From contig NZ_JAHSTW010000003.1 of assembly GCF_019145195.1 (NCBI RefSeq), positions 407,969 through 471,968 of the forward strand: 64,000 bases of DNA, in the 5' to 3' direction. Of the stretch, positions 58,756-64,000 are shown piece by piece. The notes below the pieces were generated by a model. The model searched no databases. It saw only the letters and a program-made list of their open reading frames with translations, and was not told the DNA's origin. The position numbers and the translations under genes are program-made. Each line of letters starts with the position of its first letter. Position 1 is the stretch's first letter. Source of the DNA: Pseudomonas siliginis (GTDB taxonomy: Bacteria > Pseudomonadota > Gammaproteobacteria > Pseudomonadales > Pseudomonadaceae).

Positions 58756-59136
58756 GTGGACGGATCGAACACCGGCACGATCCAATACACCGCCTCGGAT
58801 GAGCGCATCAAGGAGGAAATCAATTACGTTCAAGACACCTCAGGCGACCTTTCGCTAGTCGAGTCCTTGAGGCCTGTTACTTACAGATTCTCACAGCGTG
58901 GGCCGGTTTCTCAGTCGAGCGTAAAACGAGGGTTCATCGCTCAGGACGTGATGCTTTCGGATTCTTCATTGGTAACGGGTGAGATCATCGAGGGCGAAAC
59001 GAAGGATAACATTACGTCAATTCTCTCCCTTGATTCGCTCGGTCTCGTTTCTTACTTGGTTGGCGCGGTTCAAGAGCTTTCATCGAAAAACCATCAGCTC
59101 GAAAGCCGAATCAGGGCGCTTGAACAAGTCCAATAG
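58756..59136 (+). CDS. Orphan S74-type tail-fibre chaperone domain fragment
   Basis: The frame shows GTIQYTASDERIKEEINYVQ, SLRPVTYRFS and RGFIAQDV, the intramolecular chaperone (peptidase S74) domain normally found at the end of tail spikes. The catalytic Ser is in the SDERIK motif. No fibre body precedes it: a GTG at 58756 is the only likely start, with no ribosome site. It is probably a leftover 3' end of an exchanged fibre gene, or a spare end for recombination. Confidence 0.7.
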   Translation: MDGSNTGTIQYTASDERIKEEINYVQDTSGDLSLVESLRPVTYRFSQRGPVSQSSVKRGFIAQDVMLSDSSLVTGEIIEGETKDNITSILSLDSLGLVSYLVGAVQELSSKNHQLESRIRALEQVQ

Positions 59137-59309
59137 ATTACCGTTTTGATACGCCCGCCATTGACGAGCAGGTCGAAGTGATACGGGGATGGGCGGCAGC
59201 TTGAGTGGGTTATTAGCCCATATGTACCGCCGCCCCTCACTTGAAAATAGAAATGACAGCAAAATATTGGGCGAGTACCATCCACTGAATTTGAAATCAG
59301 GGATTGAGC

Positions 59310-60338
59310 ATGGACACAAGAAGCAGACAATTTTCCGTAGGCTTAGATATAGCTCGAGTGGTAGCTTGCATACTGGTTGTAGTTGTACATATATCCGCAA
59401 ATGATTTTTTTGTGTTCAGTGAAAAATGGTTTTCGGCCAATTTCTTTGATTCTCTGGCTAGGGCTTCTGTACCCATATTCTTCATGATTACAGGAGCATT
59501 GCTCGTATCGAGAGATGAGGGGGTATTTCCATTTTATAAGAGTCGGGTTGGTAGGGTTCTTCAACCATTGATATTCTGGTCAGTCATTTATGCTGCGGTA
59601 TATTGGAAAGAATATCCAGGGATTTTCGGCAGCATTAAGTTGCTACTGACTGCGCCTTCGTATGGGCATCTTTGGTATTTTTACTCTCTTCTCGGCATTT
59701 ACGTATTACTGCCTTTCTTGGGGAAGATATTTAGAAATTCAACTAATAATGAGCGGTTGATGTTTCTCGGTGCTTGGTTCCTGTGTAACTGTGTTTGGGG
59801 TACGTTAGGGCAGTTTGTAGTCCCCGGAGTCGATCCCATAAAGCTATATTCGCTGTTCAGCTTTACTGGGTATTTCGGTTTTGTCTTCCTCGGAGCCTAT
59901 CTCTTTGACATAAACCAAAACAAAGGCGGCATGGGATGGCTGGCACTAAACCTCTTCCTAGCTTTTGTTGGGTCCGCAGGCACGTGCTATCTGACATATC
60001 TCGTTTCCGTACGAGCCGGTCACCCTTTGCAAACCTTCTATGTTTACCAGTCACCACTCATAGTCCTCGCGGCTTGCGCTGTTTTTAATATTGCTTTGAT
60101 GATTCGATCGGTTCCTGCTTTCATTAGGCCGATCGTTTCTGCGATCTCTGCTTGTTCACTTGGGATATATGCATTTCACCCGCTCGTGATGGACGTCCTA
60201 ATACGATATTTCGATCTCAACAATCCTGATGTTTCCGGATGGATAACGATCCCGGGATTGGTTTTCCTTACAATGGCAATTTCGCTTGTTATTGTGTGGG
60301 GGTTCCGAAAAATATCAGTTTTGAGAAGAGTCTTTTAA
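59310..60338 (+). CDS. Membrane acyltransferase family 3, probable O-antigen acetylase
   Basis: The 342-residue protein has about ten membrane helices and the family 3 features: start FSVGLDIARVVACILVVVVH then ISAND (catalytic His in the first helix region), RASVPIFFMITGALLVSR, and GHLWYFYSLLGIYVLLPFLG. The DNA is A+T-richer than neighbouring phage genes. Such prophage enzymes acetylate O-antigen and so change the phage receptor (seroconversion). The target sugar is unknown. It lies between the orphan fibre end and a hydrolase. Confidence 0.88.
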   Translation: MDTRSRQFSVGLDIARVVACILVVVVHISANDFFVFSEKWFSANFFDSLARASVPIFFMITGALLVSRDEGVFPFYKSRVGRVLQPLIFWSVIYAAVYWKEYPGIFGSIKLLLTAPSYGHLWYFYSLLGIYVLLPFLGKIFRNSTNNERLMFLGAWFLCNCVWGTLGQFVVPGVDPIKLYSLFSFTGYFGFVFLGAYLFDINQNKGGMGWLALNLFLAFVGSAGTCYLTYLVSVRAGHPLQTFYVYQSPLIVLAACAVFNIALMIRSVPAFIRPIVSAISACSLGIYAFHPLVMDVLIRYFDLNNPDVSGWITIPGLVFLTMAISLVIVWGFRKISVLRRVF

Positions 60339-60360
60339 CGACTGAATTAACGTTTGAGTA

Positions 60361-60385
60361 CCCGCCATCGAGCGGGTATTTTTTT
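60361..60385 (+). terminator. Terminator with junction module, before the SleB-type hydrolase
   Basis: CCCGC-CATCGA-GCGGG, then TATTTTTTTG and CCCGGAGAAAAGTT before the start. Near-copy of 56052-56091. Confidence 0.8.
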
Positions 60386-60400
60386 GCCCGGAGAAAAGTT

Positions 60401-60823
60401 ATGCCAGTAACCGAGAAAGACCGCGACATCCTCGCCCGCACGATTTGGGGCGAGGCGCGAGGCGAAGGCACGGCCGGCCAGATCGCCGTGGCCTGGACGA
60501 TCCGCAACCGCGTGTTCGACGGCAAGGAGAAGTCGTGGTGGGGCGAGGGCTACGCCGGCGTTTGCCAAAAGCCGTGGCAGTTCAGCTGCTGGAACAAGAC
60601 CGACCCGAACTATCAGTTCCTGATCGGCGTGAAGCAGATCCCGTTCCGCGAGCTGGCGCAATGTCGAATCGCTGCTGACCAGGTGATCGACGGCAAGGTG
60701 CCGGACCCAACCGGCGGCGCCACGCACTATTATGCCACCAGCATCAAGGCTCCGGCCTGGGCGGCGAAGGCCAAGCAGACACTCAAGCTCGGGCACCACG
60801 TCTTCTTTAAGGATGTGCCGTAG
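60401..60823 (+). CDS. SleB-type cell wall hydrolase, second endolysin
   Basis: The 140-residue enzyme has the SleB hydrolase pattern: DILARTIWGEARGEGTAGQI (catalytic Glu in the WGEAR block near residue 18), AVAWTIRNRVFDGKEKSWWG, GVCQKPWQFSCWNKTDPNY and DPTGGATHYYATSIKAPAWA. It cuts peptidoglycan glycan strands. With the GH19 enzyme at 56092 the prophage has two different wall hydrolases. GGAG precedes the ATG. Confidence 0.9.
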   Translation: MPVTEKDRDILARTIWGEARGEGTAGQIAVAWTIRNRVFDGKEKSWWGEGYAGVCQKPWQFSCWNKTDPNYQFLIGVKQIPFRELAQCRIAADQVIDGKVPDPTGGATHYYATSIKAPAWAAKAKQTLKLGHHVFFKDVP

Positions 60824-60835
60824 CCCGAATCTGGC

Positions 60836-61174
60836 TCACTCTTCCTCCTCGCTCTCGCGAAGCTTCCTGAGCAGGCGCTGGTTTTCATTGAACAGATGGT
60901 TTCTGCTGTGCTCGACGTCGGCGAATCTTCGCCTTTCGCTCAGCAAATCCCCCTCGGCGTACTGAAGCTTGGCCTTGAGAGAATCCCTATCCTGCCTGAG
61001 CGCGTCATTGTCTCTGACCAGGCCTTCGATATTCGCCAACGCTCGATCGAGCTTGAGGGTCAGCGCTTCGAACTCGTTCTCGTACATCCTGAGCTGGTGT
61101 CGGCACGTTTCGAGCGGGGTCGGGTTGCCGAGCCAATCGTCGGTGTCTTCTATATAGAGGGGGTCCACGGGCAC
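60836..61174 (-). CDS. SOS-controlled coiled-coil protein (112 aa)
   Basis: A helical protein: after PVDPLYIEDTDDWLGNPTPL, residues 25-110 form a long coil (YENEFEALTLKLDRALANIE; DALRQDRDSLKAKLQYAEGD). A perfect LexA box lies 14 bases upstream, so it should be switched on by DNA damage. Two GTG codons (61174, 61168) can start it; the second has better spacing to AAGG. The role in the phage is unknown. Confidence 0.65.
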   Translation of the reverse strand: MPVDPLYIEDTDDWLGNPTPLETCRHQLRMYENEFEALTLKLDRALANIEGLVRDNDALRQDRDSLKAKLQYAEGDLLSERRRFADVEHSRNHLFNENQRLLRKLRESEEEE

Positions 61175-61187
61175 GCCTTACTGAATA

Positions 61188-61203
61188 CTGTTTGCATATA
61201 CAG
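61188..61203 (-). promoter_or_regulatory. LexA (SOS) box
   Basis: CTGT-TTGCATAT-ACAG fits CTGT-N8-ACAG exactly and extends to a 20-bp dyad TACTG...CAGTA. It lies directly upstream of the leftward coiled-coil gene. Confidence 0.82.
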
Positions 61204-61246
61204 TAATCGAGGCTGTGCCAGCGGGCGAGATTGAGGCGACGAACTG

Positions 61247-61456
61247 TCAGTCGGGCGTCATCAAAACAGCCAAGGTCATTCTGATGAATTCTTCATTCCG
61301 ATCGAGCGCGGCCAGAGAGCTTCGGACATTTTCGGCGACATCGGCGGATCCGCGCTGCTCGACCCAAAGGGTGAGTTCCATGATGGCGGCTTCGAGCGCG
61401 AGTTGATTTTCGTTGATCTTGACGAGCAGGGAAGGGAGCAGATCAGAGTTTGGCAT
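61247..61456 (-). CDS. Hypothetical phage protein (69 aa)
   Basis: The ATG at 61456 has AAGGAGG upstream. The helical product (PNSDLLPSLLVKINENQLAL; ENVRSSLAALDRNEEFIRMT) is the last gene of prophage 1. No family is recognised. From 61457 to 61727 there is no other gene, only attachment-site elements. Confidence 0.55.
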   Translation of the reverse strand: MPNSDLLPSLLVKINENQLALEAAIMELTLWVEQRGSADVAENVRSSLAALDRNEEFIRMTLAVLMTPD

Positions 61457-61614
61457 TGGTTTCCTCCTTGGACGCAACCAGAGTAGCAGGGGGATTCAAT
61501 GTCAGCAGAACGCCGGAGAAGGACAAAGCGCTGGATTATGCAAAGTCGGCATAATGCCAGCTTCTTAGTGCCCGATAGGGTTTCAATTTTTACGTGAAAT
61601 TAAGGCCCTTTTTT

Positions 61615-61687
61615 TGGGCCGCAATCATTTTTCGGTATGCGAAAACATTGGGGCGAATCTCAGTCTTTCGACTCTAATTGCGGCCCA
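61615..61687. promoter_or_regulatory. Candidate integrase arm-type sites (P side)
   Basis: TGGGCCGCAATC (61615-61626, plus) and its inverted partner ATTGCGGCCCA (61677-61687) frame a 50-base gap; with the flanking T/A runs the repeat is 16 bp. The motif matches TGGTCCGCAATT at the left end. Placement about 40 bases from the core fits arm sites. Confidence 0.45.
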
Positions 61688-61727
61688 AAAAATCGCATCA
61701 AAGCCGCAGCCCGCTTGATTGTGGCGC

Positions 61728-61787
61728 GGGACTTAAAATCCCCCGCTCGTAAGGGCGTGCCGGTTCGATTCCGGCTTCGGGCACCAT
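61728..61787 (+). repeat. attR core of prophage 1 / attL core of element 2
   Basis: 60 bases identical to 7281-7340. It is only the 3' part of tRNA-Leu: the acceptor 5' half and D-arm are absent, so this copy is not a working tRNA gene. Confidence 0.92.
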
Positions 61788-61794
61788 GAATATC

Positions 61795-61840
61795 AAGGGC
61801 TTGCATGACATACCTCATGCAAGCCCTTAATTCTTTTTTC
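61795..61840 (+). terminator. Hairpin at the left end of element 2
   Basis: AAGGGCTTGCATGA pairs with TCATGCAAGCCCTT (14 bp, 6-base loop) and is followed by AATTCTTTTTT. It is the counterpart of 7348-7389. Confidence 0.8.
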
Positions 61841-61867
61841 CGCAATCAAAAAATCTTTTCCGCAATT
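61837..61867 (+). promoter_or_regulatory. Candidate arm-type sites of element 2
   Basis: TTTCCGCAATC (61837-61847) and TTTTCCGCAATT (61857-61868) are tandem repeats, 20 bases apart, in the same place as the TGGTCCGCAATT pair of prophage 1. They share CCGCAAT. Confidence 0.4.
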
Positions 61868-61879
61868 CGTGACCGGTAG

Positions 61880-62911
61880 TCACCTCGTAGGGGTGACCTT
61901 CATGCCCTTTCGCATACGGATGTACTGTTCTGTCATCCCTACGGTGGTGTGCCCAAGTTGGTCCCGAGCTTCTCTGATGCTCCCTGTTGACTCCTCTTTA
62001 TCCGTGGCCGCTTTTGCTCGTAGGTCGCGCATCTGAAATTCTGCTTTTGGAATCCCGGCTGCTTCCCTGGCGTCATCGAACCTTTTTCTGAGCATGCTGG
62101 TCGTCATCGGCTGCCCAGAGTCGATTACTACCAGGCGTGTTGATCTGATTTTCTGTCCGGCCTTTCGCGCCATGATTCGATCGATTACGACTTTGAGCTC
62201 ACCAATGATTTCGATCCTTCGTTTAGCCCCAGTTTTGCCTTGCTGGACGGAGAGCTTTCCGTCCTTTATGTCCCGCTCATCCATCTTCAATGTGTCAGCG
62301 ACCCTCTGACCTGTTAGATAGAACAGGTCCAAAGCATCTCTTAATGGCTCATCGGCATGCTGGTAGGCTCGGGCTAGGACGTCGTCTTCAACATATATGT
62401 CGCGACCGGTTTCTTTATTGCCCTTCACGCCTGAGCAAGGATTTGCCAAGGATGTGTAGCCGTTCTCGCGAGCGAAGTTCCAAATGGAGCTAAGTAACGC
62501 TTTTTCCCGATTTGCACGAATAGGAGCTGCCTTACCGCGATGACGAAGGTACTGGCTGACATGTTTCGGTTCGATTGCTTCTAGAGGGGCCGGTGGGTCG
62601 TTGAAGAACAGGAGAAGATTTTTCAGTTCGCGCGCGTTGTCCTTCTGGGTGGCATGGGCTTTCGTGGGAACCACCTCATTCATATAAAGCTCGGCCACGT
62701 ACGCAAAGGTAAGTACGGTTTGTGTCAGAGCTTGAGAAACGCGGCTTTTTTCGAGCTTTGCGTACTCCAAGATGGCTAGGCCGTAATCTGTACCCAGCGG
62801 GATTTCCTTGCGTGGTTTCCCGCCAGTGTCATAAAGGTAGTAGGTGGTGTTGCCGCGTTTTCTCTCGCGCAGGCGAGGAATGCTTCCCGGCTTTGTTGGT
62901 CTTCGTCCCAT
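61880..62911 (-). CDS. int: Tyrosine integrase of element 2
   Basis: A 343-residue recombinase homologous over its full length to the one at 7422-8453 (for example GRRPTKPGSIPRLRERKRG against GRRPSKPGSIARLRERKKA). It has box I YLTGQRVADTLKM, box II MRDLRAKAATDKEESTG with the same Arg in place of His, and box III QLGHTTVGMTEQYIR. Same size and same target explain the tandem arrangement. Its codon usage and sequence differ enough to show it is not a recent duplicate. Confidence 0.96.
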   Translation of the reverse strand: MGRRPTKPGSIPRLRERKRGNTTYYLYDTGGKPRKEIPLGTDYGLAILEYAKLEKSRVSQALTQTVLTFAYVAELYMNEVVPTKAHATQKDNARELKNLLLFFNDPPAPLEAIEPKHVSQYLRHRGKAAPIRANREKALLSSIWNFARENGYTSLANPCSGVKGNKETGRDIYVEDDVLARAYQHADEPLRDALDLFYLTGQRVADTLKMDERDIKDGKLSVQQGKTGAKRRIEIIGELKVVIDRIMARKAGQKIRSTRLVVIDSGQPMTTSMLRKRFDDAREAAGIPKAEFQMRDLRAKAATDKEESTGSIREARDQLGHTTVGMTEQYIRMRKGMKVTPTR

Positions 62912-63118
62912 TTATCCCACCAAGCGTGGCTGCCACGTCGGAATTTCTGGCGCGTTTGTAGTTACCCCTGTTAGCGCCGAGGCAATCACGCAGGGCCAGC
63001 CATTGCGCTTGATGGTGTGACGAATGCCATTACGCTTCAGTACAGTAATCTGACCGGCTTTAGTTTTGGCTCCAGTCAACTCGCAGACCTGCTCATGGCT
63101 AAGAAATTGAATGTTCAT
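62912..63118 (-). CDS. DUF4224-domain protein of element 2
   Basis: A 68-residue protein (NIQFLSHEQVCELTGAKTKA; GIRHTIKRNGWPCVIASALT) homologous to the gene at 8455-8661. It is directly followed by integrase and overlaps the membrane-protein gene upstream by four bases. Candidate excisionase or int regulator. Confidence 0.8.
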   Translation of the reverse strand: MNIQFLSHEQVCELTGAKTKAGQITVLKRNGIRHTIKRNGWPCVIASALTGVTTNAPEIPTWQPRLVG

Positions 63119-63588
63119 GCTGCCTCCTTGCTAGGAAATACAGCGCACTTCGAATGCGCTTGCTGTGCGACTTTGCGGCCCTCGATTCCTGGTTGCAGCT
63201 GCGCAGCCATCGTAAGTGCCTGTTCACGCATAGATCGGGCATCACGCTCGAGCTTCTTGCCGGTACGAAAGGCGCTGAAGGTTTCGGCGGCGATCCGCAG
63301 CAACTCGCCGATGCCGACCAGCGTCTGGTGCTCGGCCGGGCCGAAGAGGGGGGCTGCTTCAAGTCGTTTGCAGGTTTGTGCCAAGCGAGTGTGATCGGCC
63401 CGGATGAACTGCAGGGAGGCCCGAAGCTCGCGGATGGTTTTGGCGCTTGCGGCGCGTTGCATGTCTTCACCCTCGCGAAGGCCGGTCTCCAGGCCATCGC
63501 TGCGGCCTATGATGTAACCGCCCCAGAGCAGCAGGGCGGCCAGAGCTATCAGGATGATCAGTGCACTGATTTGTATTGGGGTCATCAT
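63115..63588 (-). CDS. Membrane-anchored coiled protein (157 aa)
   Basis: One N-terminal membrane helix (QISALIILIALAALLLWGGY) is followed by a long charged coil (LREGEDMQRAASAKTIRELR; RADHTRLAQTCKRLEAAPLF; FRTGKKLERDARSMREQALT). It lies between PrtN and DUF4224. The plan recalls spanins or host-envelope proteins, but the position in the early region argues against lysis. Function unknown. Confidence 0.65.
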   Translation of the reverse strand: MMTPIQISALIILIALAALLLWGGYIIGRSDGLETGLREGEDMQRAASAKTIRELRASLQFIRADHTRLAQTCKRLEAAPLFGPAEHQTLVGIGELLRIAAETFSAFRTGKKLERDARSMREQALTMAAQLQPGIEGRKVAQQAHSKCAVFPSKEAA

Positions 63589-63605
63589 GTGGTGTGCTCC
63601 TAGGA

Positions 63606-63965
63606 TTATCGTTGACTGGTGGTGACAGCCGTCAGTGGTGTGTGGGCCGTTTGGCGTTGGCCGTCCTGCTGTCGCTGCATATCTTCATCAGCCTTGTAGG
63701 CGCGGATGTCGATCAGCGAGGCAACATGGCGGATGTGCGCGTACTTCAGCGCCTTGCGGCTGGTGTCCAGCGTGGTTATGGGAAGCTGGATGCGGCCGCT
63801 GTTGATCTCCGTCACGAACGACTGCTCGTTGAGATTGCGAAAGTACTGCTCGCGGACTTTTTCTAGCGGGATCAGGACATCACCGAAGATTCGATAGAGC
63901 AGTTCGACGGTGGCCGATTCAGGCGCCGGATGCAGGCGAAGCGGGTTCTGTGCAACGTTACTCAT
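63606..63965 (-). CDS. PrtN-type pyocin activator
   Basis: The 119-residue protein has the pyocin activator pattern: VELLYRIFGDVLIPLEKVRE, QYFRNLNEQSFVTEINSGRI, DTSRKALKYAHIRHVASLID. PrtN activates pyocin genes in P. aeruginosa after DNA damage; relatives occur in prophage early operons. It is the rightmost complete gene of the window and probably leads the leftward operon ending in integrase. Confidence 0.9.
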   Translation of the reverse strand: MSNVAQNPLRLHPAPESATVELLYRIFGDVLIPLEKVREQYFRNLNEQSFVTEINSGRIQLPITTLDTSRKALKYAHIRHVASLIDIRAYKADEDMQRQQDGQRQTAHTPLTAVTTSQR

Positions 63966-64000
63966 GGACTTGTCGAGCCTCCTTGCGTTGTTGTCGTGCG

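Larger units (their letters stand above)
7340..61727. mobile_element. Lambda-like siphophage prophage 1, about 54.4 kb
   Basis: The element is bounded by a perfect 60-bp direct repeat of the tRNA-Leu 3' end and begins with a tyrosine integrase. It holds the full lambda order: integration, recombination, immunity (cI/cro/cII), replication, nin genes, lysis, packaging, head, tail and fibres. It looks largely intact, though two early genes and one spanin gene are frameshifted. Several low-GC or reverse-strand cargo genes are inserted. Confidence 0.95.
61788..64000. mobile_element. Left end of a second integrated element, tandem with prophage 1
   Basis: Immediately after the att copy a second integrase of the same type begins, in the same orientation as the first, followed by its own DUF4224 gene, a membrane protein and a PrtN-type activator. 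The element runs past the window, so its nature (prophage or other) is open. Confidence 0.85.

Noticed and set aside
61728..61787. Second tRNA-Leu gene
   Set aside because: The 5' 28 bases of the tRNA are missing and replaced by phage sequence, so it cannot fold.
61660..61845. 61-codon leftward frame across the att copy
   Set aside because: It is antisense to the tRNA-Leu fragment; such frames recur opposite tRNA genes.

Overview
The window is a Pseudomonas chromosome segment, most likely from the P. fluorescens group. The backbone at 1-7339 carries the genus-typical run gacA (TTG start) - uvrC - pgsA - tRNA-Gly(GCC) - tRNA-Cys(GCA) - tRNA-Leu(UAA). Upstream of it lie a class I DAHP synthase with an aromatic-rich leader peptide and attenuator, a GNAT acetyltransferase, and the end of a repeat-containing protein. 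A GAF-domain gene and a decayed copy of the tRNA-Cys 3' end lie between tRNA-Cys and tRNA-Leu.

From 7340 to about 61727 there is one nearly complete lambda-like siphophage prophage in the 3' end of tRNA-Leu. A perfect 60-bp repeat (7281-7340 and 61728-61787) marks its ends. The left arm, transcribed leftward, holds integrase, a DUF4224 protein, small early genes, Exo (YqaJ) and Bet. Cargo includes a HEPN-motif protein. The immunity region (about 19.4-24.4 kb) has lambda-like logic: a leftward promoter with two operators (20144-20187), a three-operator region between cI and cro (23541-23609), CII, and a LexA box at a DUF1654 gene. A GHKL ATPase fused to a PD-(D/E)XK nuclease lies directly behind cI, in the place rexAB occupies in lambda. 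The right arm runs Rha, an O-like replication protein with iterons inside its gene, a P-like protein, NinB, NinG, a gene in the antiterminator position, holin and spanins. Then come terminase, portal and head genes, tail genes (with a GGGAAAC frameshift site for G-T), tape measure, M, L, K, I, J and fibres. A second lysis set follows, with two peptidoglycan hydrolases and a second spanin pair, plus conversion genes (SRAP protein, acyltransferase).

Inserted cargo breaks the structural operon in three places: a reverse-strand membrane protein at 35738-36292, a two-gene module with a HEPN-like protein at 47469-48618, and a lipoprotein at 48709-49131. A terminator hairpin, T-run and CTGGAG-type ribosome site recur four times at the junctions of late modules.

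A second element begins at 61788 with its own integrase, DUF4224 protein, membrane protein and PrtN-type pyocin activator, and continues past the window. The two elements are therefore in tandem at one tRNA. The best candidates for undescribed biology are the cI-linked ATPase-nuclease, the tail-operon HEPN pair, the 488-residue HEPN protein, and a strong 19-bp inverted repeat (19455-19573) in the leftward early transcript.
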